In this document: positions 36,054 through 48,095 of the stretch, in pieces
Position numbering within the stretch: the stretch's first letter is position 1
Layout: each line of letters starts with the position of its first letter
Source: Terana coerulea
Taxonomy: Eukaryota; Basidiomycota; Agaricomycetes; Polyporales; Phanerochaetaceae
Assembly (NCBI GenBank): GCA_024811115.1
Contig: JAKOGH010001043.1
Span: 558,001 to 622,000 of the forward strand
DNA: 64,000 bases
Direction of reading: 5' to 3'
Position numbers and translations under genes: made by a program
The notes under the pieces: generated by a model
Databases searched by the model: none
What the model was told of the DNA's origin: nothing
What the model saw: only the letters and a program-made list of their open reading frames with translations

Positions 36054-37443
36054 CTAAGGCTTGGCTCGATTCGCGTTTTGGCCGTCTAAGATCAGCTCTT
36101 TGCCTCCGATGGTACCCGTCCTGCCACCAACGCCAAAAGTCAAGTTGACAGGTACACTGTGAGCTGTTTTCTCTAGCACTGCCCAAGATCGGGTATCTTG
36201 TTTCTTGAGCAGGAGTTCCACCTGTTTACGGGTGTTAGCCGATACTGGGCATACATTGCGGTCGCTGACACTAGCCTTTGTCCCATAGTACTTGAAAGAG
36301 GATGCCTCAGCATTGATCGGACCGTAAAGCTCAATGGTCTTTTTGAAACGCTTCGACGCCGGAAGGATAAGGTCGAATACAATCTACCTAGCATCAGTTC
36401 CTGCGCATATAACCTGCTCTGACAGTATACCTCTGTTGCCGAGATCTCCACCGTACTCTTTTCCCGATCAGCTTGTTTGGCGAACACGGAGACATGGACC
36501 TCAGTCGGAGTTTGGTAATGGTCTATCCTGCATTCCGTAAGTTGCTCGGCCTGCCGGAAGCGACGTGTGAACACTGATACAATGCAGGGACCCTCGGGCG
36601 CACACACGCACCGCGCCAGGCTTCTGTTTGGGGACAAACAGGTGTCGGCCTTTCTTGCACCCTTCGATCTTCAGGAACTCTTCGAACTCCAATACTCGGC
36701 GTTTGCAGCAAAGGTAGCCCTGAGTCGTGTTAGTTACGGTGCAAAGATAGGTCCCTATTTGTGTACCTTGCTTCCCTCGTGAAAGATTGGCTACAATTTC
36801 ATCAGTAGAGAGTTATTCGGCCCGATGAGGCAGACGTACAGGCTTTGGATGATACACGCATACGGCATCGTCATCTTCGCCCAGTCTGCTGGCTTCGTGA
36901 CTGACAAACGTCTTGCCGCAACCTTTGTGACGGCAAGTAGTGCCGACGGCGACGGCAGCCTCCAAATCATCTTCCTCTTCTACTTCTGGAGGGGGTGGCG
37001 GCGGCGGAGTGGACGCGGCGAGACGGACAGGCGCAGACGTGTATGTTTCCGCTCCAGCCTTGTTTTCCGATACAGTCAGTTTGACATCAGGAGTCGGTTT
37101 CGGAGGCTCCGGCTTAGGAGCTTCTACGCTATGTAGGCCCTTCGTACATCCCTGTATACCCCAAGTCAAAGCGTGCTCACGCGATGAGGAAGCCTAAGTG
37201 GTTCTTACCGGGATTTTTATGAACTCATCGAAATCCAGCACGGGGCGATTTACATCTTGGCAGCACGACCAGGACTTGAGACCTTCATGGAAAACCTGAG
37301 CATATATCCGTTCTGTCATCACAGATCAAGCTGGGATATAGCTTGGTACTTACAGGTCCCCCTGAGTGGTGAGTGCAGCTGCCTTCCTCGTTGTTGGCTA
37401 CGTCGAACTCCTGACCACAGCCCTTATTCGTGCAGCGCGCCAT
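36054..37443 (-). CDS. CHORD-CS domain protein (CHP1/RAR1/melusin family)
   Basis: The protein has two zinc-binding CHORD domains and a C-terminal CS domain, as in animal CHP1. Family members work with HSP90 and SGT1; plant RAR1 has only the CHORDs. CHORD 1: MARCTNKGCGQEFD, SCTHHSGGPVFHEGLKSWSC and DEFIKIPGCTKGLHS. A Pro-rich linker with a run of seven prolines follows. CHORD 2: TTCRHKGCGKTFVSHEA, CVYHPKP and FHEGSKGYLCCKRRVLEFEE. The CS domain (HVSVFAKQADREKSTVEIS, FKKTIELYGPINAEASSF) ends ILDGQNANRAKP. All metal-binding Cys/His pairs are present. Length is about 330 residues. It converges on IFM1 with 122 bp between stops. Confidence 0.92.
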
Positions 37444-40400
37444 ACTTGAAGTATCGCGTAGTGAGCGGTCAATATTTGAGAAAATGGGAATATATGTGTG
37501 AGCTGACAGCATTCAAGAGACGCGCCCTCCCGAAACTGCCCAGAGCCTCGTGGCACCCACGTGATATTTTCTGGCGCTAGTCGCGTTCGTGTGCTGAGCG
37601 CTAAGCGCATCCGAAAGTTCTGCAACGGCCGCAGTCGAGTATATACTGTACAGTGTACTGTAGGTTGCAAGAAGGGCTGGCGGCACCAATGTGCGACAAA
37701 GATATGTTCTCTTTTATCTCTACCAATTTTTCTGGCAAGCTAACCTTCGAACCAATTGCCAGGTCAATGTAGTGATGATACATATAGTATATATTCCGAG
37801 CTGGCCTTGCAACGGTGACTGGCCCAGTCGTGTGTTACCCAGTGCTCGAGATGCGGCTTATGCAAGCGAGTCAATTTTGCGGGTGCCAATAGCTGGTATT
37901 TATAAACATTTCTTTCCTCGATACAAATCCAAATTGTGCACTTCCTTATGTAGTACCTCGCGACTCGGAGGAAGCGGAGACCCGCGTAAACTGTGAGCTC
38001 CTTCTTTCGCAACGGATCTGCGTTGACAACAGCGGTACCTGCTACCCTCCCAAGGCTCTCTATTCAACAGCTATCCAAACTCGCCGTACATACGGTGTGA
38101 AAGAGCGGGATGTCCCACTTGAATTCGTTCAGTACAGTAAGTAAAAGAAACACATGTCCACGAAGGATACTGAGAATCAGCATTGATTTAGGAGGATCTA
38201 CGCGACGAATACGGATGAGGAGCTGCTGTGACAGTGGGTCGCGCGACTGACCTGTCACGCTGTGTACATCTGCGCGTATCCCTTTCGACCAGTCTGGGCG
38301 CTTGGAGCACACCTCCGTTCATGGCTGGCTGGATCCGGACCCCAACGTTAACGTCACCGTGATCGGTTAGGCAGAATTACTCGCGCCGAGTCGTATTGCG
38401 GCTGTGCAAGCAGCAAGTATTTGGGGTGGCTGGGCAATTTTTGCCTGATGCCGCGCTGTGGACCACGCTTCTAAATTCTGGACGGCCACATGTTCCGACG
38501 GGCATCTGGTATGTTCTCTTCTCTCAAGCGTCACAACCGCAGCGCTCAATCCACATAGGCGGCTGCAACCGTCAATTGTTGCACCGGCAGAAAATCTCAC
38601 TGAACGTCGCAGCGAACATAGCGATGCCATCGGCCTCGTCGGAAGCGAATACGACAGTTCATTGCTCCAAAAGCAATCTCCGCTTGTATATTGAAACATC
38701 GTGGCGGTTCAGCTTGTGCTGGGAGTGGCTGAATTCAGACGGCGCCTGCGGCTACGACGTTAATCAGCGATGCGACCTTCCTCCCGCCCAGAATGTTCGA
38801 TGACAGCCTTACCCTCGAGCGAGGCAAATGGACATTCCCACTACACATCAATGACCACGCTAGACTCTGCTCAGTATCTCCACCGATATCAATTTACTCA
38901 ACAAAACCATACACCGAGCGGCGCCAAAACCTGGCGTTGTCCAGGCCTCTCTGACCTCCATGAGGCAGCAAAGCAGAGCAGTCGTCGTCTACCGGCATTT
39001 CAGTCCAAGCCTTTTGAAAGCGTCGCGTCTGTTAGTGGTGTCCGACCGGGGTGGCTGGCGGCACGCTCGTGGCCTACTTTGCCGGCCTTCCGCATCGAAG
39101 GTAGCTATCTGATGACATGCGGCCCGCGCAACCTAACCAGCCCATGCCGAGCCGCAAGTCTCGGTCAGCACAAGTTGCCCACAACATCTGTTCACGAGGA
39201 CCTCTCTACCTCGAGCGTATTTTCTCGAACCACATCCCTATTCAGTCGCCAAAGAATATCCCAAAGTAACGCTACTCGCTTGTCGTGATGTACGTCAATC
39301 ACCATGCTTCCGCTTCGGTGACATTACAGGACAAACGCACATACGAGGCAGACGGCTTCCTACTGTACCCGCACGACGAATGTGGGTTCCTCACTGCCGC
39401 TGTTTCGTAATTGTGTAGTCATCGTCCACATCGAGGAGAAGCAGCGCAACCCCAGTTTTCAGGTCAATCGTGGGGGATTCTTCGTCCAATACCCACTGCG
39501 CACGTCTATCGGCGCATACGCAATCCATCATGAAATAAATGTGTCGCCACCAACATGCGAAACAATCCCAAGCTTGGGCACCCGAAAATACCCAGCAGGG
39601 TGGCTAATACGAACCCATTTGATAGTTCCCAGCACCAGCTTGAATATTTCCCAGGCGGCGAGCGTCGAAGAGAACCCTCCGGCAACAACGCCGCATCTGT
39701 GTGCTTGCCTCCACGATGCCGTCCGCTATCTTTGCAACTGGTGAGCCGCGATTCTGCCGCTCACGTTCGCAGCAAGTGTACTTACCGCGGACGTATAGAT
39801 CTTCGGGGTCCTATTCAATATCTCAGCGAATCTCCGAGGCTGCAGCAGTCGGTGTAGCATATGGGCTGAGCCTGAACGTGTCAACCCGGCTCATGTCGAT
39901 CTACCTGGTCCGTTCTGGTTGTCCAAGCCGTGGGTGGGCCCTGAGGCCTGAAGCTTGAGGGATGAAACTTACCCTGCCATATTACCACCTACGACGAATC
40001 GTACGGCATTTTCCAGCCTCACCTCTCACAGCCGGATGTCCACGCCGCAGAACCCAGCTCGAGAACCTAGCGCAGGACCATTCGAGACTACGCTGTCGCA
40101 TTGAACGGCGTTCTTGCAGCTCTGGTACAAGTGGCCTTATATGGAGAGCTATCTACGTCATCCGAAGCCACAACAACAAAGTCGACCTCACGGGAGAACA
40201 CCTTCCTTACGCCTGCTCAGACTCTTTCCCCATGTGCTCGTGTTGATCAACCATAATTCGGTCCTGCACGCATTATGCAATACGTGACGACGGTCGGTCA
40301 CTACGATCTATTGATAGGAAGCTTAGGGCGTTACTCTGCATCGGTCTCTGCTACGAACAAACCGTGTTCTCCGGCGCGCTTTTCAACCAGATATCCACGG

Positions 40401-40599
40401 TTGAGTTTTGGGACGCTCTCACCGTGGCGTGCAGCGCTGCTCCATGCACTGATCCTGGGAGAACGCACAGTCGCGACAGCGCATAGATGCAGTTATTGGT
40501 TGAAGCGTAATTCCAACGCAACAATACCGATGGTAACCGAAACTCAGGCATATACTGTACACTGTATAATGCCACGGCATCACATTCCAGCTCGCGGTA
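37444..40599. other. Gene-poor island A with broken plus-strand frames
   Basis: No intact gene can be built over 3.2 kb. Open frames are mostly on the plus strand and change register often. Protein-like pieces include LYSTAIQTRRTYGVKERDVP (about 38060-38120), GRLEHTSVHGWLDPDPNVNV (about 38310-38370) and TYEADGFLLYPHDECGFLT (about 39340-39400). I cannot place them in a family. A 12-bp direct repeat, atatactgtaca, lies at 37641-37652 and 40550-40561. No transposase, reverse transcriptase or long terminal repeat is visible. A decayed gene, or a gene damaged by assembly indels, fits best. Confidence 0.4.
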
Positions 40600-41861
40600 T
40601 TATGACAGCCCTGGTCCAAATGCCTCCCATACTAAGAAACCAATTCCCCAAGGGCCAACGCGCCCCAAGGTTCGGCCTAATGCATGAAGTTTCCGATTGA
40701 TGGGGGGTACGTGAGGGTCGTGATCGTGCGCAACTCGCCCTTTGAAGAAAGCGATCCAACCTTCGTCTTGGAGTTTCCGCAGCAATATCGACACGGCGGA
40801 GTGCTGAACTGAAGACTGCACGTGGTCTGTATGCACAGCTTTGCGGGCAACGTCCCATGGCCGACAGCTAAGCTCATATGTTAGGCCAGCCACAGCACCG
40901 CCTGCAACCAGAGTCGCTGCGTGGACAATGCGAGGACCATGCCGTTCAACCCCTGGCCCCCGGCAGGCTCCGGAAGCTTTTTCCTGAATGAAGCTCTGTG
41001 AGAGTTTTTTCGCGGACACGGCAAGGCTCCGCGTCAGCTCAAAAATGCTGAAGAAGACGGCGAAGCCTGGCAGTGGCAAGCAAGGTGAACCCAAAAATAT
41101 AGGCGCAACTGGCGACCAGCACGCACCGCACGCGTCCTTTGCGACGCCCCACCTCCACCCGTCCCAGCCACGCCCCGCCATGTCGCCAACGTCTCGCATC
41201 CAGTCACGGACCTGACGGGCTTCATGCAGTTCATCTCGCTTGGACATAGGCCTGCTGTTCCGCGTGCCCCGGAAGACTTCTTTCCAGGCGTAGGACCAGC
41301 CCGTCGCGGGCGATCCTCCTTCAAGAACAAACCGAACGTTCTCCGCAGGGGCGGCGACCAGCGCTTGCGCGCCACCCGCTACCGCCCCAGACAAGGCGGC
41401 CAGGGGTATCGTCGATTGAATGTGAGGCTCGAGGAGAGCCGAGGTCTCTGCATACGTTGCCCAGAGCACGGACCCCAACACGAGGTTTACCATGATTGGG
41501 GGCACGAAATGTTTCGCGATGACAGAGATCTGTTCATTATCAGCGGCTGCAGTAGGCGATAAATACAATAAACGTACCCCTTGCTGTCGGACCAGTAATG
41601 TCACATATTGCGGCGTAAGAGAATGGCCTTGCTGGGCAGCAAGCAACTTCAGTGTTTGCCAGCCATTCACTAGCAAAGCGCTATGAGCTGGCAGCATATA
41701 ACGTGTGAGGTTTTCGATACATTAGTACCTTTCGAGGGTCTGAAAAGGCGGATAGGCCTTGAAAAGTACAATGCCAAGGACCTCGTCACGCTCCTCGCTA
41801 CCGCAGCATAGACGGGATTGCTATTGGCTTGTTCTTGTGCATCCTTCTGAGCGGTGGACAT
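40600..41861 (-). CDS. SLC25-like mitochondrial carrier-related protein
   Basis: The protein looks like a divergent member of the mitochondrial carrier family. The start is MSTAQKDAQEQANSNPVYAA. Exons give FSRPIRLFRPSK, VNGWQTLKLLAAQQGHSLTP, PPIMVNLVLGSVLWATYAET and LAALSGAVAGGAQALVAAP, where the GA(V)AGGAQAL helix followed by AENVRF resembles carrier repeat 2. A third repeat is VAGGAVAGLTYELSCRPWDV. The signature Px[DE]xx[KR] is degenerate in all repeats, so transport substrate cannot be guessed. It ends IGFLVWEAFGPGLS. It is divergent from the ALKBH7-like gene, another likely mitochondrial protein. The N-terminal start is the first Met of an in-frame exon. Confidence 0.75.
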
Positions 41862-42145
41862 GCATGAAGTCCAGCAGCTGCACTTTCACAGGTCGGTGCC
41901 AGAGTCAACGTCAGCCTGCGGGAGGTGTAACAGTACTGTACGCAGAGTGGGGCAGACGGCAGAACGGTCCAGGTCCGCACTGCCACGAAAGTTGAAGGAA
42001 GTAGAATGAAGCGATCTAGATCGCTTGAACTATAGCGCGTGTCCCGGGGATGGCCGAGCGCAGCGCCACGAGGGCGCCCATGAGCGCCCACAATTTCCGT
42101 TCAACCGTGACCGCTTGCGGCTTGCCTGCTCGCCTCCACGTCCTC

Positions 42146-43114
42146 ATGCTGCGTTCTACTCTGCAAGCTTCAACCCGTCATTTTTTGTCACAACAGAAAA
42201 CACTCTGTCTCTCTCGCAGATATATAAGCCTCAAGGCCGACGGATATCCTGAAGATTTCGCCTTTTACCCGAATTTCTTTTCAATACCTGAGCAGCGCTT
42301 ACTGCTGTCTGCCTCATTGCAGAAGTTGGATCTGACAGAGAGTCGGAAGGTAAGACGGCGGCAAAGAGAAGCGCTTGCTGGTCGTGACGGAAAGTCTTTG
42401 GCTTCATCATCAGTGGAAGACATATTTCTCCCAGATGAATACTATACTTTTGAAGAGGTACAGCCCGACCCTCCTCGACTTGACCCACCTTCCTCCGCTC
42501 ATCTGGAAATGCAGGGCCACTACGATGGCGTCATAAAGCGCTACCGTGAGATGCATGTGTCGGCCTGGCCTGAGGACAACCCTGAGCTAGGGCGGCTCCT
42601 CTCGCGCTTGCAGTCTTTGCATCCACAGCAGCTTACTCAAACGCACATCCTTCACCTGGCGTCAGACGGTGAAATTTTGGTGAGCCCCGCAGCCGATATA
42701 TGGCGTTTATGAGATTTTACCTGATATGATGTAGCCCCATATTGACAATATTGAGGCCAGCGGCTCTTGGATTTTGGGAGTTAGCCTCGGGAATCCTAGG
42801 GCGATGCGTCTTGAAGATTCCGAAAACCCCAGTGACACATTTGAATGTTTACTTCCATCCGGCAGTGCGTACTTTCAAAGGTACGCTTCTTCGCCACTCA
42901 CTGCGATGCAGAAACTGATATTTACCCAGGGATTCCACTAGGTACCGCTACAAACATTCAATTTTGCGGTCTGGGAGACTCGGCACAGACAACTACGGGG
43001 GCGGACAAAGGCTCAGTATTATGATTCGAGTGAGAATGACAATATTATGATGTGTTACAACCAGGCTCATCCATGAATTAGGATCGTCGGTCTGACCCCA
43101 TACTTCCCGAGTAG
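42146..43114 (+). CDS. ALKBH7-like mitochondrial 2-oxoglutarate dioxygenase
   Basis: The protein resembles human ALKBH7, a mitochondrial Fe(II) dioxygenase of the AlkB family that lacks nucleotide-recognition loops and acts in fatty-acid metabolism and programmed necrosis. A basic leader MLRSTLQASTRHFLSQQK precedes DGYPEDFAFYPNFFSIPEQR. The iron motif is LPHIDNIEASGSWILGVSLG (HxD), followed by ECLLPSGSAYFQRDSTRYRY with KHSI providing the distal His, and GQRLSIMIRDRRSDPILPE, where Arg binds 2-oxoglutarate and the protein ends. An in-frame Met at 42050 would add 32 residues without leader character. Four short exons follow the first. Function in this fungus is inferred only from similarity. Confidence 0.85.
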
Positions 43115-43245
43115 CGAGTTACATCATCCATATTTATTCCATATTCAAGTGGATTAACCGCGTGTTCTACCAGCCGAAAAACAGCAAACGAAGCAGGTCA
43201 GGCAGCGTGGATAGGCCCCACTCAAGCCACGGTCGGTACCCTAAA

Positions 43246-44799
43246 CTATACGAGTATCTTGGGTATCTGGATGACCACACTGAGCACTTTCGCGTGATCG
43301 TGCGGTTGCGGGACGTACTTGGATCGCACCACATTCTCCAGGAGAGAAGACAGCGAATTATAGAACTCGGGCATGTCGGGGCTCACCACGCGGTCCGGAT
43401 CGGAAGTCTTCGCGGACGAGGTGAGGGCAGTGGCCGCTGACGAGGAAATGATGTCCGCTTCGTCTTCATATCTTTGCCAGGTGTGGAGATCCTCTAGCGG
43501 TCCGGAGCTTATGGAACACACTCGGACGCCGGACGACTTCAGGGCGCGACGTAGATTAACTGCTAGGCATTGCCGAGCACCGTACAGAAGGCCTTCAGGC
43601 CCTTCGCACCCTACGACATGTGTGACGAGCGTTTCAAAAGCCCGCGCATATACCCGAGGACTTACTATCTCGAAGGCAAGTTGACATCATTATAATACGC
43701 CCAGATGCTTTCACGAGGAGGTCGAGGTAGTCGCAGGTGATTCCTGCAGGCTGGAAGGGGCTATACTCCTGGCCTTTCGCCCGCACGTCCAACGCAAGGC
43801 CGCCTTCTGCTCCTACTTTGATGGAAGGGTCCAGATGCCGCCGGGTAAGAGACCCTCTACCAGCGGGAGAAGATGGAGGCAAGACGATCAGGGCGACTAG
43901 CTGGAGAGCGTGGTTCGAACAGTAAGTGTGTATCGTCTCCGACGCATGTGCTCGCTGAGTGTCGGACTGCGTGTCCAGCGTAATGGGTGCCACCATTCCC
44001 CAACACGGGCGAGAAGATCTTTCCTTCTCTTTATGCCATGCGTATAGAAGCTATGCGAGTAAGCGGTTAGTGCACTCGAAGCGCGATGTAATATCGGATC
44101 TTACGGATGACACTGAGGAAGCCTTCTCGGGTAGGGATGTCAGTGGAGATGGAGGTTCCGAGTTCGCTGTGGATAGAACGAATACGGTGTAGCCAAGCTC
44201 TGAAAAGCTCAAGGCGACGGCACGCCCCAGACCTGCATGTACCAACGCGTTAGGGTGTTCAGGCACATTAGGAAGGGATATGGCTTTGTCCATACCGTTG
44301 ATGCCTCCAAAAATGATAATGGCGCTGTCTCGTGGCGAGAAGACCCCACACGGGGCAGCGGAGAGGAGCCTAGACTCCCACTCGAACAGGCTCGTCAAGA
44401 TGATTTCCATCAAGTTTAGAGCATTGGCGAGAAAGACTAAGCCAAGGACACGAATTGCAAAAATCCAGCGTTGCACTGGCGACCTTGCGACCTGCCGATG
44501 GCTCCAGATCGCTGGGTTGCCTATGGAGGGAAGTAGATTTTGAAGATGTCGCAGTATCATCATGTTACCGTAAATCCAGACGTCGTCCGAGTCAAACAAG
44601 ATTCCGCCGCAGCTTGCAGAGGCACAGCAAGAATGCCGCCAGGCGGACAAAAGCCCACTCTGAAAAGCGGCAATCTGTCTATATATGTTGTCGTCTACTT
44701 ACGGAGATCGGACACTGCCGCCCACGTATCAGATACTTCCGCGGCGGCTATGAAAGGGGTCCAACCGTGGCCGTCGTCGTCCTCTCCTTGCATCTGCAT
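43246..44799 (-). CDS. DUF1776-type short-chain dehydrogenase-like protein
   Basis: This protein has a Rossmann fold, with an N-terminal segment rich in hydrophobic helix. The nucleotide-binding turn becomes visible only after a small intron is removed: DSAIIIFGGIN joins GLGRAVALSFSELGYTVFVL, giving GGxNGLG. Later exons read ASETIHTYCSNHALQLVALI, LVKASGRIIMMST, GPEGLLYGARQCLAVNLRRA and SSGVRVCSISSGPLEDLHTW, ending VVIQIPKILV. Fungal DUF1776 proteins have this pattern; no catalytic YxxxK is evident, so enzyme activity is doubtful. The start MQMQGEDDDGHGWTPFIAAA is the first in-frame Met pair, but an upstream exon cannot be excluded. It is convergent with the ALKBH7-like gene (131 bp). Confidence 0.7.
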
Positions 44800-45329
44800 C
44801 AACAAGGGCAAGGCATGAACCGACCGGAGGCTCGGATTTCCATACGTTCTGGAATGCGGCGTACATACGTCTCACCGGCGCGAGCCCGATCCTAATAAAT
44901 ATGAAATGGGGCCGCATGCACCCCTGACTACCACTACGATATATTTTATCCATTCAAAGTCTATCAACTGTCCCAATAAATTAACGGACTACGCCTACTG
45001 TGCTACCAGTCCGGGGCGCGAAAAGCTACAGTAAGACATCTATGAAACACAGTGAATATTTTGCTACAGGGGGTATGGAAGTACGCAAAAGAGATGGCAT
45101 GCATGCATTTTACGCCTCAACAGCGTTTTCGTCCTGCGCGGGAGTGGAGAATCTCTCTCAAATCCTGTTGAGCGCGGCGGTTCTGTACATTTACGGCGAA
45201 AGTGCTGTCAGATTCATTGCCATTATAGAACCAAGACGTGCAGCGCTGTACTCACGGGACATCACGAGGCGGTCCAGCGACTCCGTCGACTTGGACCCTG
45301 GCGATCGCCTGCCCTCCCTATCGTCCGCG

Positions 45330-46256
45330 TTAATGCTGTCAGTCAAGAATCATGCTTCTGTGACTTACCTCGCCGGTCATGACAGTTAGGACCGTCCCTG
45401 TTGCGACAATGCCACCCTCGGCCATGAAAGAGACGCGAGTTCCAGGCTATAGTGCCGTCAGTGGTATTATGAGGAGCGTTGTGGCGGGCAACATACTGGG
45501 GTATCTGTCCATGGCTGGTAAGTGGAAGTGTATAGTAGTAGATGTGGCGAGTTTAGTGACATGGAGCAGACTACAGAGGCTGGGCTTTATAAAGCTTCAA
45601 AGTGTCAGTGAGAAGCTATATGGCATTCGAGAGGAGAACGAGGGTCTCACCGAATACGCAATTCACAGGAGTCCCAAATCGAGGAGGAGTTGTACCAGGG
45701 CTGTTCGATCAGTATGAAGAGGAGCTGGAAGCGTTCATTCATTTATACATGATGAGGGAGACCGTGAAGCGACCCCGAGCATCTGCACCGGTTAAAACTG
45801 TGGGTGATCGTCCGGCAGAAGTGCTGCACGCGCAATGGTCTTCTTGCAATGCTAGAATGTGGACGTCGACACGCCCCGCAATGAGGCACGGTTGCTGAGG
45901 TCCGGTAGAGAGGCCCTTGAGATTCGGAGACTGAAAGGCCTGGAATCGCACTTCACGGGAAGGTTAGGACATAGATAGGGAACAGGCAACGCAGCATGAG
46001 GGGGACCATCCCTGAGAAAAGCGCTGTCAGCAGGCACACGACGAACAGTGTAATAGCCAGCGAGCATTGAGGAGAACGAAAAGCCATTCCGCGGATCGAA
46101 GTGCTGCAGGGGAGCCCCAATAGTATAGAGATAGCACAAGAAGGGCTCTCCGCCGGTCGAGTCCCTAAGTTTGAGAGGTATGACATCGGCCGCTGGTTCA
46201 TGTAACAAATGACGGATCGCACCAGGCGTTGGTTCATGGCACCCAGTCTCGGGCAA
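45330..46256 (-). CDS. Uncertain small minus-strand gene
   Basis: I do not recognise this gene and give it low weight. Several canonical donors on the minus strand (GTGAGACC near 45649, GTATGTTG near 45517, GTAAGTCA near 45371, GTGAGTAC near 45257) argue for real splicing. Protein-like pieces are GEPFLCYLYTIGAPLQHFDP (about 46140), ALPVPYLCPNLPVKCDSRPF (about 45970), MNERFQLLFILIEQPWYN from 45742, and PGTRVSFMAEGGIVATGTVL (about 45430), followed by a stop at 45330-45332. The pieces could belong to one or two genes, and phases between them do not all agree. Coordinates are therefore approximate. Confidence 0.25.
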
Positions 46257-46472
46257 ACGGAGGAGGCCGGCTTATTTTCGGTGTGCATGTGCAAGATGTG
46301 GGATAATGAGAAACTGCAGCGAGTCTGAGAAACGACGTCGAGCAGTCTGGATGGTTCAAGGAGAAGGTGTGATGCGTGCGGCTCTGCACGTTCAGCAACG
46401 TTCTGATTTTGATATGTTCCAAGCGCCCATCTGCGCGCCTGCCTGCCCCTTGTCCGGACACCTCCACCAGCC

Positions 46473-48022
46473 ATGCCTGCGCAAACCAGAGTGCCGGCGC
46501 AGGCACCTCCTCCGCGGCAAGACATGTCTGTAATTCTCGTCACGGGCTCATACGACAAGGACATTCGCTTCTGGGAGGCCTGGAGCGGGATATGCTCGCG
46601 AACGATCTCCCGCACGAGCGAAACAGGCGTAAGGTCCCTCGGACTTCACTCAGCCTGACATCCTATTCACGGGTCCTACCTTCTCAATGTGGCACAGCAA
46701 GTGAACAGGTTGGCGATATCTCCGGAGTAAGCAGATACATCTCACTACGTCAGTCGTTATGCTCACCGTCGCCCAGCAAGCGGCTGCTCGCGGCCGCCAT
46801 CTACAAAAGAAGGTCCACGTATACGAGATCGCGAGTCCATTGTCTACTCCGGTAATCACCCTCGGTCATTTGATACACGCGGCCGCGTCTCACCTGGGCC
46901 CCACAGCTCGTCAGCTTGGAAGGACACAACTCCAATATAACGGCCGTGTGCTTTCACAGCGAAGGCAAGTGGCTAGTCACTGGGAGCGAGGACGGCACCA
47001 TCAAGATATGGGATCTGCGGTACGCCCTGGCTCATTAAACTCTATGCCCCGTTCGCTCATCCTGCACCCGTGCGCACAGGACCACCCACGTCCATCGGAA
47101 TTATGATAATGAGGCTCCAGGTACCGATCCCGTTCTCGGTCCAGATCTCTAATGCTGCGCTCACGCTGCGAACAGTAAACGACGTGGTCGTACACCCCAA
47201 CCAGGGTGAACTTATTTCATGCGATCAAGCGGGAAGGATTAAACAGTGGGACCTCTCTGAGAACGTGTGCACACACGAACTGGTGCGTCCCCTCCCACGA
47301 GATTACCACATTCTTCTCCATTGGGAATACAGACTCCTGCCGGAGATATACCCATGCGCTCTATTAGCCTTGCGTCAGACGGGTCTTGTCTCGTCGCTGG
47401 CAACAACAAGGTCAGCTATTGTCGTCCACTCTGGTTCTTACGTAGCACTGATGGTCCGCTCAGGGGAAGTGTTACGTATGGAAGATCAACGAGGAGCGGT
47501 CAGAGTTACCGCGATTCCAGGCTGTGACGAAATTCCAGGCGCACAGCAAATACCTTACTCGTTGTCTACTGAGCCCAGACGTCAAGTAAGCGAGCCAGAT
47601 CCCGTTGTTCATCGTCGGTTTGCAGATTCTCATCAAGCGGATGGTTAATCCAGGTATTTGGCGACATGCTCTGCCGACACCACCGTCAAGATCTGGTCGA
47701 TATCACCCAATTATGAGTTCAAATTAGAAAAGGTGCTCCAAGGGCATCAACGCTGGGTATGGGACTGCGCGTTCAGTGCAGATTCTGCATATCTCGTTAC
47801 AGGTGTGCCTTTCGATTTCGCGCGTGTAGTCGGCGGAAGCTCAACAATCATAGCTTCGTCTGACCACACTGCGCGACTGTGGGAGATGGCTTCTGGTGAG
47901 ACTGTGCGGCAGTATAATGGCCATCATAAAGGTCTAAAACATCTCCCGAACGCCTCGGCACTATGCTCACCGCTTCTCCCACAGCCGCTGTATGCTGCGC
48001 TCTGCACGACGGAGCTGGATGA
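46473..48022 (+). CDS. LST8: TOR complex WD40 subunit Lst8
   Basis: Lst8 binds the TOR kinase domain in both TORC1 and TORC2. The protein is almost entirely WD40 repeats: [20 protein letters not shown] and [46 protein letters not shown] with [84 protein letters not shown] and [16 protein letters not shown]. It ends [16 protein letters not shown]. Eight or more introns of about 50 bp split it, including one after only 29 nt of exon (QVNRLAISP). Start at 46473 gives a short extension like that of the fission yeast protein; the conserved core starts at 46524. Residue count is about 315. Confidence 0.94.
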
Positions 48023-48095
48023 AATTGTCATGGAGTAGCGGAGTGTTTTTGCAAATGTTCTGGGTCGATGAGGACCGTCCCTTTTTCGGTAGGGT

